Origin: Megamonas hypermegale_A
GTDB lineage: Bacteria > Bacillota > Negativicutes > Selenomonadales > Selenomonadaceae
Strand: one strand, 5' to 3'
Assembly (NCBI RefSeq): GCF_030371585.1
Contig: NZ_JAUDCE010000021.1
DNA: 42,665 nucleotides
Shown here one piece after another: positions 7,873-16,197 of this stretch (positions within the stretch are counted from its first letter, which is position 1; every line of letters starts with the position of its first letter). The notes under the pieces were generated by a model that saw nothing but the letters and a program-made list of their open reading frames with translations, was not told where the DNA came from and did not search any database. The position numbers and the translations under genes were made by a program.

Positions 7873-8433
7873 TCATTCCATTTTGCTTTGCAGCTGTTCT
7901 ATCTGCTTGACACAAGTCTGAAATATCGACTTCGTCACTTCCAGATAATCCTTAAAATCAAGTCTGTTCTTATGTTTATGAAAATATACCAGCGACTCCA
8001 GCTGTCCGCTGATATAAACTTCCAATGCCAATTTTACCTTGATGTCATTTTCCTGCAAATTTAATAAATTATAAAGGTTTTTCCTTAAAATCTCATTGAA
8101 TTTATCTCTGAAATCCGTTTCATCATTATGTTTTAATAAAATGTCCACTTTGAATTCATACTTAAGCGAAAGTTCATTTATTTTTTCAATAAGTAATGTA
8201 CTGTAATTCTCATTTAAAATTTCCGGTGCCATATCCTGCCAAAGATTGTCCACCTCGGCAAAAAATGCGTCCTGTTCCTGCTTCAATAAATCATAAATAT
8301 CTCTAAAATACTGATAAAAAACGCTACGATGATATCCGGCCTTGTTCATCAATTCAGTTACTGTTATCTGTTTTATACTTTTTTCTTTGTATAATTGCCA
8401 AAAAGCATCAATTATTACAGCTCTTGCTTTCAA
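7873..8433 (-). CDS. TetR/AcrR-family transcriptional regulator
   Basis: 186 residues. The first about 55 form the TetR DNA-binding domain: an opening helix (ARAVIIDAFWQLYKEKSIKQ), then the helix-turn-helix ITVTELMNKAGYHRSVFYQYF. The remainder is a variable ligand-binding domain, rich in charged and aromatic residues, that I cannot assign to a ligand. It follows the MATE exporter after a 150-nt gap that holds an 11-bp-arm palindrome (8514-8545), a plausible operator. Regulators of this kind usually repress the neighbouring exporter and themselves, so control of the MATE gene is the natural inference, though that gene also reads through from the nik-porin operon. Confidence 0.88.
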   Translation of the reverse strand: MKARAVIIDAFWQLYKEKSIKQITVTELMNKAGYHRSVFYQYFRDIYDLLKQEQDAFFAEVDNLWQDMAPEILNENYSTLLIEKINELSLKYEFKVDILLKHNDETDFRDKFNEILRKNLYNLLNLQENDIKVKLALEVYISGQLESLVYFHKHKNRLDFKDYLEVTKSIFQTCVKQIEQLQSKME

Positions 8434-8513
8434 AAAGAAACCACCTTTCGCTAATCATATATACTTAATTATTATATAAATTCTAACATATATCAATCGA
8501 CAAAAGATAGGTA

Positions 8514-8545
8514 ATTGTCTAATTAACTATAATCAATTATACAAT
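8514..8545. promoter_or_regulatory. Candidate TetR operator palindrome
   Basis: ATTGTCTAATT (8514-8524) and AATTATACAAT (8535-8545) are inverted repeats matching at 10 of 11 positions around a 10-nt spacer. It lies in the gap between the MATE gene and tetR, upstream of tetR. Size and symmetry suit a TetR dimer site. Confidence 0.5.
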
Positions 8546-8583
8546 AGCCAGGTAAAATATAACAGATTTATCAATATTTCCAT

Positions 8584-9891
8584 TTAAAATTTTCGTTTCA
8601 GCTGCGGTAAAAATAATACTAATATCGCAGACTCCAACAGATATGTCAATGAATAGGTCATCCATATACCGTAATTACCAAAATATCCCATTAAAATATT
8701 TTGACAAATGTAAAAGAATATTACAGCGATAAACATCATATTTCTAATAGAAGCAGTCTGCCCTATACCTGTATATATGCCATACAATAAAAGTCCTACA
8801 CCTGCACAAATCGGATGAATTACGAGAAATATGCTATAATCATCGGCATATAAAGACACTTCCGGCAAATTGGTCATAATACTGATAAGATACGACCTGC
8901 TCAAATACACGACTATTAAACCTGCTGCTATAAATACTGCTAGACAACGCAAACCAATTTGCAATGTCCTACTTAATAACTGCTTATCCTTCGTCCCCAA
9001 AGCTTTTCCCGCAAAAACACTGACACCATTTGCCATTCCGTCGATAAAATACACAAGAATAAAAATTATTTCCAAGATAACAGCATTTGCTGCAAGTGTT
9101 GTTGTTCCAAGCGAACTTCCCGCCATAGCGAACAGATTATTAATAGTCAAAAGACATATTGTTCTGAGCATCAAATCCGTATTGACCTTCATCATGGACA
9201 AAAACGGTTTTATTTTTTTCAGCTGCGCTACATACTGCGGAGAAAGTTTCAGCTTACCACGAAAATAAATCGCCACAAAACCGACGATACATCCATAAAT
9301 TTGAGCAACAAGTGAAGCATACGCTACTCCTTCGATATCCATCTTCAGCATAAAAACAAAGGCAAAAGACAGAATAATATTTACCACATTCATGGATATC
9401 TGCATAAACATGGTATAACGGATTATCATCTGTCCCATAAGCCAGCCAAGCATTACATAGTTAAGTAAAACAAAAGGAGCTCCCCAAATAACAATATCAC
9501 AATAGCGTCGCATAAGCTCTATAACCTGCGCTTGTGGTTGCATAAATTCAGCATAATAACTGAAAATAAACGGATATATTATAATGAACAATATACTGAT
9601 GACAATCGCTATGATAAGCGGTCTGAACAATGCCAAAAAACGACGTTCTTCACAAGCTTCTCCCAATGCCTGCGCCGAAAAACTTGTCGTCGACACTCGC
9701 AGAAAACCGAATAACCAATAAATATTATTGAATAAAATAACACCGAGTGATACGGCCGCAATATAAAAAGCTTCGCTCATATGCCCCATAATAGCCGTAT
9801 TCACTGCACCCAAAAGCGGTTGTGTAGCTGTTGACAACATAAATGGTACAGTTACTGCTAAATATTCCTTATATGTTAATTGTGATATCAT
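8584..9891 (-). CDS. MATE-family efflux transporter
   Basis: Cation-coupled multidrug/toxin exporter of the inner membrane, about 435 residues with roughly 12 hydrophobic segments. Features include the N-terminal stretch VPFMLSTATQPLLGAVNTAI followed by MGH, and an internal repeat in the second half with FIDGMANGVSVFAGKALG, as in DinF-like MATE proteins. An ATG lies four codons earlier, but it is inside the ribosome site: GGGAG sits 6 nt before the ATG at 9891, which is therefore the start. It begins 26 nt after the porin gene ends and is probably the last gene of the nik-porin transcript. The cargo could be a drug or a secreted metal chelator; the sequence does not decide. Confidence 0.88.
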   Translation of the reverse strand: MISQLTYKEYLAVTVPFMLSTATQPLLGAVNTAIMGHMSEAFYIAAVSLGVILFNNIYWLFGFLRVSTTSFSAQALGEACEERRFLALFRPLIIAIVISILFIIIYPFIFSYYAEFMQPQAQVIELMRRYCDIVIWGAPFVLLNYVMLGWLMGQMIIRYTMFMQISMNVVNIILSFAFVFMLKMDIEGVAYASLVAQIYGCIVGFVAIYFRGKLKLSPQYVAQLKKIKPFLSMMKVNTDLMLRTICLLTINNLFAMAGSSLGTTTLAANAVILEIIFILVYFIDGMANGVSVFAGKALGTKDKQLLSRTLQIGLRCLAVFIAAGLIVVYLSRSYLISIMTNLPEVSLYADDYSIFLVIHPICAGVGLLLYGIYTGIGQTASIRNMMFIAVIFFYICQNILMGYFGNYGIWMTYSLTYLLESAILVLFLPQLKRKF

Positions 9892-9917
9892 ATTATCTCC
9901 CATCGTATAATTCTTTT

Positions 9918-11063
9918 TTAGAAACGGTACTCCACGCGGCCGAACCAGCGTGTTTTTGTCTTGTTGTTTTCAATATCGTTTCCATTAAAATAAGAAACTT
10001 CACCTGTAAGATTTTTGGCGATTACGTATCTGCCGCCGATTTCATAGCCCTGTTCGCCTACGAATGTATTCGTATAAGTCGGAAGAAATGTCGCCAGCTC
10101 GCCGATATTTTTATATGCCGCCCATAAACCGTACGTATTCGGCTGGCTTCTTTTCGCTCCTTTATAATTCAGTTGAAGAATATATGCCTGTTCCTGCTCA
10201 CTGTTGCCTAAATCATATTTATCCGCATCCAGATTAGATATAGCATAAGCACCGCCCAGCTTGAAATTATTGTCGAATTTATATTCACCGGCAAATTCTA
10301 AAATCTGCTGTGTATCCTCAAGTTCACCGCTTCTTACATTGTGATATGCTGCGCCCATCATCAATTTATCCGAAACAGGCATTTCTGCCTGCAATCCTAC
10401 GTAATGCAGCGCATCGCTTTCCGGATATGCCTGCTTCGGCGGGTCATAATACATTTTGCCGTTTACATTATCATTATATGGAGAATCAAAATTGCCAATC
10501 ATTGCCGTATAGATAGTTCCTGTCGGTTTATCCGTATAACTGTATTTAACGCCCTTTACGTAATCATCAAATATCATACCGTAAGCAATATCCATATTGG
10601 CAAAATCAGCATAATCTACCTTACCGAGTGAAACAGTGCCGCCAAAAGCCGAACCCTGCAAATAAAGCATACGATTATAAAAATGCGATTTATCGTCACC
10701 TTTAGCCTTATAATTCTTTTCGAAATCCATACGGCTCTTAATTTTCCAGCCGTCGCCCAAATTTACCGTCGGTTCTAAACGATTACGCCAAAGCGATTTT
10801 CTCGTTTCTCCCTCTTTGCCCGGACGGTTATCACGGCGAATATCATAGCGTGATAAACCTTTAAAAGTTATAACCTCCTCTTTATCCGTTTTATCTTTCT
10901 GCTGCTCCATCTGTTTTTTTCCATCAGTATCAGTTAAATCTTCACTCAGTATTTCCGCAGCCGTATCCATATCCTGGGACGGCACCTCCTGTGCAAATCC
11001 CGTCGTCATTGTCGCTGTAAATAATCCCGTTATGATTAATTGTGATAATATTTTTTTCTTCAA
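9918..11063 (-). CDS. Outer-membrane porin-like beta-barrel protein
   Basis: 381 residues with a signal peptide (KKK, hydrophobic 7-20, ending near GFAQE). An acidic, lysine-rich linker follows (about 27-65) with no recognisable S-layer anchor. From about residue 70 there are alternating amphipathic strands with aromatic girdle residues (FENNFKLGG-type turns, many Tyr/Gly), ending in RVEYRF; a C-terminal Phe is the usual signal for outer-membrane insertion. This supports a diderm host. It starts 15 nt after nikE and precedes the MATE gene by 26 nt, so it is in the nickel importer operon. A likely role is letting the nickel complex cross the outer membrane, but specificity is inference. Confidence 0.8.
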   Translation of the reverse strand: MKKKILSQLIITGLFTATMTTGFAQEVPSQDMDTAAEILSEDLTDTDGKKQMEQQKDKTDKEEVITFKGLSRYDIRRDNRPGKEGETRKSLWRNRLEPTVNLGDGWKIKSRMDFEKNYKAKGDDKSHFYNRMLYLQGSAFGGTVSLGKVDYADFANMDIAYGMIFDDYVKGVKYSYTDKPTGTIYTAMIGNFDSPYNDNVNGKMYYDPPKQAYPESDALHYVGLQAEMPVSDKLMMGAAYHNVRSGELEDTQQILEFAGEYKFDNNFKLGGAYAISNLDADKYDLGNSEQEQAYILQLNYKGAKRSQPNTYGLWAAYKNIGELATFLPTYTNTFVGEQGYEIGGRYVIAKNLTGEVSYFNGNDIENNKTKTRWFGRVEYRF

Positions 11064-11078
11064 AACAAAACGCTCCTT

Positions 11079-11855
11079 TTAAAATTCAATAATTGAATGA
11101 ACTAATTTACGGGCATACGGGTCAGTCGTTTTATACAAGTCTTTTACTTTTATATGTTCCGTAACTTTGCCGTTTTTCAAAAACATCACTTCATCACAAA
11201 GATATGTTATTGAAGTCAAATCATGCGTAATAAAAATATATGTTAAATTCATCTCCCGTTTTAAATCGTACAGAATATCCATTACCTGTACCTGTGTATG
11301 AGCATCTAGTGAGGAAATCGCCTCATCGAACAGAATGATTTCCGGTCGACAGGCAACGGCACGGGCAATGCAGACCCGTTGCAGTTGACCGCCTGACAGC
11401 TGGTGCGGAAATCGGTTCATGAAACTTTCATCCAATCCCACAAGCTTAAGCAACCGTACAATTTCCGCCAGAGAATTAAATCTTTCACCTGTACGCCGTT
11501 TATAAACGGAAATGCCTTCAGAGATGATATCCTTTATGCGAAAACGCGGATTGGCGGATGTAGTATAATCCTGAAATACAATACTTAACTTTTCCTGCAA
11601 TTTCTTTCTACCGTTTTTATCACTGTATATCGCAGTTTCTTCCAGCATATACTTGCCGCTGTCCGGTTTTAGCATACCGCAGATAACTCTTCCCAGCGTC
11701 GATTTACCGCTGCCGGATTCGCCCAGAATTCCCAGACAGATGCCACGCTGAATATAAAGCGACACATCAAACAGAACCTGCGTCCTTTCTTTACCGAAAA
11801 AAGATGTCTGTTTTTCGCTTCTGAAACTGACGCATATATCTTTTAATGTAATCAT
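11079..11855 (-). CDS. nikE: Nickel/peptide ABC importer ATPase (NikE-like)
   Basis: Second ATPase of the nik-type importer, cytoplasmic face. The 258 residues show Walker A GESGSGKS (45-52), Q-loop VFQD, signature LSGGQLQR, Walker B IILFDE and H-loop ITHD. Its start overlaps the end of nikD by 4 nt, as expected for paired subunits. The gene order SBP-permease-permease-ATPase-ATPase equals E. coli nikABCDE. The short C-terminus lacks the extended oligopeptide-transporter tail, which fits NikE rather than OppF. Naming depends on the strong NikA/NikB/NikC resemblance upstream. Confidence 0.88.
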   Translation of the reverse strand: MITLKDICVSFRSEKQTSFFGKERTQVLFDVSLYIQRGICLGILGESGSGKSTLGRVICGMLKPDSGKYMLEETAIYSDKNGRKKLQEKLSIVFQDYTTSANPRFRIKDIISEGISVYKRRTGERFNSLAEIVRLLKLVGLDESFMNRFPHQLSGGQLQRVCIARAVACRPEIILFDEAISSLDAHTQVQVMDILYDLKREMNLTYIFITHDLTSITYLCDEVMFLKNGKVTEHIKVKDLYKTTDPYARKLVHSIIEF

Positions 11856-12688
11856 TTCTCCACCTCCGTTTTTCTATCTACAATATAACGGTATTTTTTC
11901 ATCACCGATGTCTTCTTTTCTACCAGAAGCCTCGTATACGTATCCTGCGCATTATTTAAAATATGCGCAAAATCGCCTCTATCAACGATTTTCCCTTTGT
12001 TCATCACGATAATATCGTCTGCTAGGCGGGAAATCACTCCCAAATCATGCGTTATAAACAGCATGGAAATTTTCTGCTCCTGCTTTATGCGCAAAAATTC
12101 CGCCAGTATCTCATACTGCGTAATAGCATCTATTGCCGTTGTCGGTTCGTCGGCTACAAGAAGCTTCGGATTTAATGACAGAGCAATGCCAATCATTATA
12201 CGCTGAAGCATACCGCCGGATAGTTGGTGCGGATATTTTTCCAATACTTCTTCCGGATTTTTGATGAACATTTTATTCAACATTTCTAATGTCATTTTTT
12301 TTACTTCCTGCTTCGTAATCGGCAGATGCGTCAAAAATGTTTCAAAAATCTGGTCGCTGATTTTACAGAGCGGGTCAAAACATGTCATAGGATTTTGCAG
12401 CACCATGGTAATATCCGAACCGCGCATTTTTCTCAGTTCCTCTTTTTTCTGCTGCAATAAATCCTTTCCATTAAATATAGCTTGCCCCGTAACAAGAAAA
12501 TCTCTATCCAAAAGACCAAGTATTGCCTTCACCGTCAGACTTTTGCCACTGCCGGACTCGCCGAGTATGCCCAGACACTGTCCTTCATACACGGAAAAGC
12601 TCACATCATCAACCAGAATTTTTGTCATATTCTTCTGTTTTAAAGTTACTGTCAGATTTTTTACTTCCAGAATAGGTGTGTTCATCAA
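11852..12688 (-). CDS. nikD: Nickel/peptide ABC importer ATPase (NikD-like)
   Basis: First ATPase of the importer, 278 residues. Walker A GESGSGKS is at 43-50, the Q-loop is VLQNP, the signature is LSGGMLQR, Walker B is LLVADE and the H-loop is FITHD. It overlaps nikC by 4 nt and nikE by 4 nt, so translation is coupled. It works as a heterodimer with NikE to drive the NikBC channel. Family-level function is sure; nickel as substrate is inferred from the neighbouring binding protein. Confidence 0.88.
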   Translation of the reverse strand: MMNTPILEVKNLTVTLKQKNMTKILVDDVSFSVYEGQCLGILGESGSGKSLTVKAILGLLDRDFLVTGQAIFNGKDLLQQKKEELRKMRGSDITMVLQNPMTCFDPLCKISDQIFETFLTHLPITKQEVKKMTLEMLNKMFIKNPEEVLEKYPHQLSGGMLQRIMIGIALSLNPKLLVADEPTTAIDAITQYEILAEFLRIKQEQKISMLFITHDLGVISRLADDIIVMNKGKIVDRGDFAHILNNAQDTYTRLLVEKKTSVMKKYRYIVDRKTEVEK

Positions 12689-13506
12689 TTGGCCTCCTTC
12701 GGGTCAAATACATCACGCAGGGCATCGCCGAGCAGATTGAACGCCGTAACGAGTGCTACGATGGCAACACCCGGTACAAGCATCTGTATCGGATTTGTCG
12801 TCAGAACATGTTTCGCTTCGTTAAGCATTGCTCCCCATTCCGGAATTGGAGCTTGTACACCCAAGCCCAAAAAAGAAAGAGTAGAAATATTTATAATCGC
12901 CCAGCCTATATCAAGCGTAGCCAGAACTGCCAAATCAGCCGTAATTGACGGTAGCAGATGACGGGATAGAATAAACCATTCCGGTGTACCCACGCAACGG
13001 GAAAACTGCACAAAATTACATTCACGGTACTGAACAACCGCAGTACGTATCATTCGCGCGTACCATGCCCATTTAATAAATACGTTTGCTAAAATTACAT
13101 TTCTTACATCAATACCCAAAAGTGCCACCACAGCAAAAACCATGATTTGACTTGGAAAAGACAGCATTACATCAACCACACGCATGATGATTTCATCAAC
13201 AGGACCTTTGAAATATCCAGCTAAAAGCCCCATCAGACCGCCCAGTCCGATTGTACCTATCATTGTCAGCATTGCCAGACCGAGTGTCGGTTGAATACCG
13301 TACAGCATACGGGACAGTATACAACGTCCTAGCTGATCTGTTCCCAACGGATATTCGGTGCTCATCGGTGCGAATTTATTTAAAATATTATTTGCATACG
13401 GATCGTTGGGTGCGATAACGGGAGCTAAAATGCCCAAAACGGCGATAATTAAGATAAAGCCCGTTGTCGCCACTGCCATTTTATTGTCTAAAAAACGTTC
13501 CAGCAT
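12685..13506 (-). CDS. nikC: Nickel ABC importer permease (NikC-like)
   Basis: 273 residues. One N-terminal helix, a periplasmic segment with the GTDQLGR motif, then the five-helix binding-protein-dependent permease domain with the EAA-type loop. Segments such as KWAWYARMIR and LAVLATLDIG closely follow E. coli NikC as I remember it. It shares 1 nt with nikB (stop/start overlap) and 4 nt with nikD. It forms the channel with NikB. Confidence 0.9.
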   Translation of the reverse strand: MLERFLDNKMAVATTGFILIIAVLGILAPVIAPNDPYANNILNKFAPMSTEYPLGTDQLGRCILSRMLYGIQPTLGLAMLTMIGTIGLGGLMGLLAGYFKGPVDEIIMRVVDVMLSFPSQIMVFAVVALLGIDVRNVILANVFIKWAWYARMIRTAVVQYRECNFVQFSRCVGTPEWFILSRHLLPSITADLAVLATLDIGWAIINISTLSFLGLGVQAPIPEWGAMLNEAKHVLTTNPIQMLVPGVAIVALVTAFNLLGDALRDVFDPKEAN

Positions 13507-14447
13507 TATGAAACCTCCCTGCGCAGACGCGGGTCGATAATTGTCTGCAAAATATCAAATACAAGATTAAATACTACGAATAATGTTCCTATCAATAATA
13601 CATACGCCTGGATTACAGGATAATCCCGATTGAAAATAGAGTCTATGCAAAGCGTTCCCAGTCCCGGCCAGGCAAATACATTTTCCACAACAATCGTTCC
13701 GGCAATCAGCTGCGGAATACTCATACCGATTGCTACGAAACACGTATGCATGGAATTGCGCAGAATATGCTTTGTCAAAATCAGACGTTGCGGAATACCG
13801 CGGACATTGGCATACAATACATAATCACGCTTCATATTCTCCAGCATATTGTTTCTGATAAGACGGATATATGTAGAAATATATGTTAGAGAAACTGTAA
13901 TAGCAGGCAAAATGAGATGTTTAAAACCGCTGTTGCCGCTTGTCGGCAGCAAGTCAAGTTTTATCGATACGAACCACATTAAAAGCAGTCCAATCCAGTA
14001 GGCGGGCATGGCGGTCGTCATAAAAATAAAAGCACGCATGATTTTATCAAACATACTGTCTTTGTAAACAGCACACAAAAACCCAATCGGGATACTGAGC
14101 ACAATAACGAGTACGAACGAAGCACCGGCCAGCTGCAGCGTGGCGGGCATACAGCGCAGGAGCTCTCCTGCCACTGTACGGGACGGATTGGTATAACTTA
14201 CGCCGAAATCTCCCTGAACGCAGTTTACAACCCAATCGGCATACCGTATTAAAAACGGTTTATCAAGACCGAGTTCCTCACGCACTTCCTGCACTGCCGC
14301 CTCCGTAATTACAGGAACCTGACGCACACGCAAAGCGACCTCGGCAGGGTCGGACGGTATCAGATTTATAAAACAGAAACAGACAAAAGATATACAGATA
14401 AGCAACGGTACCGCACTCAAAATTCTTTTAATGACATATTGTCGCAT
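13506..14447 (-). CDS. nikB: Nickel ABC importer permease (NikB-like)
   Basis: 313 residues. A first helix (about 9-30), a periplasmic domain with LGLDKPFLIRYADWV, then the permease core, ending FNRDYPVIQAY and IDPRLRR, both typical of NikB. The open frame extends 32 codons further upstream into the end of nikA, but ATG 14447 has GGAGG 7 nt ahead and gives the family N-terminus. An 18-bp perfect hairpin lies between nikA and this gene, ending right at the ribosome site. Confidence 0.9.
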   Translation of the reverse strand: MRQYVIKRILSAVPLLICISFVCFCFINLIPSDPAEVALRVRQVPVITEAAVQEVREELGLDKPFLIRYADWVVNCVQGDFGVSYTNPSRTVAGELLRCMPATLQLAGASFVLVIVLSIPIGFLCAVYKDSMFDKIMRAFIFMTTAMPAYWIGLLLMWFVSIKLDLLPTSGNSGFKHLILPAITVSLTYISTYIRLIRNNMLENMKRDYVLYANVRGIPQRLILTKHILRNSMHTCFVAIGMSIPQLIAGTIVVENVFAWPGLGTLCIDSIFNRDYPVIQAYVLLIGTLFVVFNLVFDILQTIIDPRLRREVS

Positions 14448-14459
14448 ATAATCTCCTCC

Positions 14460-14506
14460 AAATTTATAAAGGGTCTTTCTTAAAAAAGAAGACCCTTTAT
14501 AAATTT
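14460..14506. promoter_or_regulatory. Intercistronic hairpin between nikA and nikB
   Basis: 14460-14477 pairs perfectly with 14489-14506 (18 bp, 11-nt loop). On the minus strand it begins 2 nt after the nikA stop and abuts the GGAGG of nikB. There is no trailing T run, so it is probably an mRNA-stabilising or translation-gating structure rather than a full terminator. Confidence 0.75.
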
Positions 14507-14508
14507 TC

Positions 14509-16095
14509 TTATTCAAAATACATATCCTGGAACGGAACTTCATACTGTGTCTGCGTAAAGTGCATTCCTTTTAAATCAGAACGGTAAATCGCCTTGTTGC
14601 ATTCATACGTTATAGGAATGTACACTGCATCTTCATGCAGACGTGTCAAAACAAAAGTATATAAATCCTGTCGTTCCTTTTCGTCAGTGGAAACCATGAT
14701 TTTGGTTATGGCTTCATCAATCTGCGCTTTATCTTCCAGACCGAGCTGCGCTTCATAATCACCATAAACAGGATACCTCATAGCGGCAAGTGAAGACTGC
14801 GGGTCGTACGGCATACCCCAGCAGATATTGAATATCATATCGAATTTACCGGCTTTCATATTATCACGGTAAGACTGTTCCTCTTCACCGGAAATATTAA
14901 GAACGATACCGATTTTACTGTATTCGGACTGTAAGTATTCAGAAATTGCTTTTTCTGCTACACTATCGCTATTGTACAGCAAAGACAACTGCATTTTCTG
15001 CCCGTCCTTAGCACGCACTCCGTCAGCACCTTTGAGCCAGCCTGCTTCATCAAGCATTTTTTCCGCCAGTGCCGTATCGAAATCAAACGGCTTTAAATCA
15101 ATATTACAGTACGGTGTGGTTTTGGCAAATAATGTATCTGCCGGCGGTTCGGCTCCATAGAAAATTCCGTCGGATATAGCCTGTTTATTCGTAGCATGCA
15201 GTATCGCCTGACGCACTTTCTTATCATTTAAGATAGGTTTTGTCGTATTCATGACAATCTGGCGGGTAGACGTCGGATCGGACAATGCTACCGTAAAATC
15301 GGCATTATCCTTAAACTTCCTCATCGAATCCGCATCAATCATATTTTTGCCAAAGATTAAATCAATCTCGCCTTTTTCCAATGCCATTATGCGTGTCTGA
15401 TTATCCGGAATGACTTTCACGAGAATTTTTTTGATTTTCGGCTGTTCGCCCCAATAATTAGGATTTGCTTCAAAAACAGCATATTCATCGGTTACAACTT
15501 CACCAAGTACATACGGACCTGTCCCGATATAAGCATTAACCCCGTCTTTTGTGCTGCCGTTCTTCATCGCTTTTGGAGAAATCATAGCAAACGGTCTTGT
15601 TACACTCAGTTCAGTAAGCATCGGATAATACGGTTTCGTCAGTTTTATAATGAATGTCTTTTCATCCGGAGCGGAAATACTGTCCAATAAACGAAGCATT
15701 TCCAGCCATGTATGACGGTCCTTATTTTCTAAAATTGCATCAAAATTAGCTTTGATGGCATACGCATCACAGACTTCTCCGTCAGAAAATTTTACACCTT
15801 CGCGAATATGAAAAGTATATGTCGTCCCGTCCGGGCTGATATCCCAAGACTCCGCCAGAACACCTTTGTACCCGCCGTCTTCCGTAAACGTAACCAGCGT
15901 TTCATACAGCATTTCCTGTGCATACATTTCACCGGCATATAAATGCGGGTTTAAATCACGAATATCACGATAATTAACAAAAACAAGTTCATCTTTCGGT
16001 CGCTCTTCGCGGCTTGATGTATCAGAGCCGCAGCCTGTCAGCAAGGAAACAGCCATTATGCACGATAATGCTGCTGCTCCTAATTTTTTAATCAT
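14509..16095 (-). CDS. nikA: Nickel-binding lipoprotein (NikA-like)
   Basis: Substrate-binding lipoprotein of 528 residues. It has a signal sequence with lipobox LLTGC (Cys22). The mature part follows NikA of E. coli closely by eye: a DLNPHLY segment, GVKFSDGE, HTWLEMLRLLDS, IGTGPYVLGE, NPNYWGE and IPDNQTRIMALEKGEIDL. NikA binds nickel as a complex with small chelators and delivers it to NikBC. AAGGAGG precedes the ATG. A promoter with a Fur-like box lies directly upstream (16112-16162). It heads the operon nikABCDE-porin-MATE. Nickel preference is likely, but cobalt or another metal complex is possible. Confidence 0.9.
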   Translation of the reverse strand: MIKKLGAAALSCIMAVSLLTGCGSDTSSREERPKDELVFVNYRDIRDLNPHLYAGEMYAQEMLYETLVTFTEDGGYKGVLAESWDISPDGTTYTFHIREGVKFSDGEVCDAYAIKANFDAILENKDRHTWLEMLRLLDSISAPDEKTFIIKLTKPYYPMLTELSVTRPFAMISPKAMKNGSTKDGVNAYIGTGPYVLGEVVTDEYAVFEANPNYWGEQPKIKKILVKVIPDNQTRIMALEKGEIDLIFGKNMIDADSMRKFKDNADFTVALSDPTSTRQIVMNTTKPILNDKKVRQAILHATNKQAISDGIFYGAEPPADTLFAKTTPYCNIDLKPFDFDTALAEKMLDEAGWLKGADGVRAKDGQKMQLSLLYNSDSVAEKAISEYLQSEYSKIGIVLNISGEEEQSYRDNMKAGKFDMIFNICWGMPYDPQSSLAAMRYPVYGDYEAQLGLEDKAQIDEAITKIMVSTDEKERQDLYTFVLTRLHEDAVYIPITYECNKAIYRSDLKGMHFTQTQYEVPFQDMYFE

Positions 16096-16111
16096 ATTAT
16101 TCCTCCTTTTT

Positions 16112-16162
16112 TATAACGATTATCAACATCATGTATTTTAGCATAAATAAAGGAGTTACCAA
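16112..16162 (-). promoter_or_regulatory. nikA promoter with Fur-like box
   Basis: On the minus strand: TTGGTA (16157-16162), 16-nt spacer, TAAAAT (16135-16140). The 19-mer at 16112-16130 reads GATGTTGATAATCGTTATA, matching the classical Fur box at 15 of 19 positions and overlapping the expected transcription start. A Fur-family metal repressor (iron, zinc or nickel type) would fit. Confidence 0.55.
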
Positions 16163-16197
16163 TAATATCAAAAAATTACAGCTCTTATAATTAATTG

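Noticed and set aside
8584..9891. MATE protein called a metallophore exporter outright
   Set aside because: Only operon position supports it; there is no chelator synthase and a drug-type TetR gene follows. Kept as a hypothesis only.
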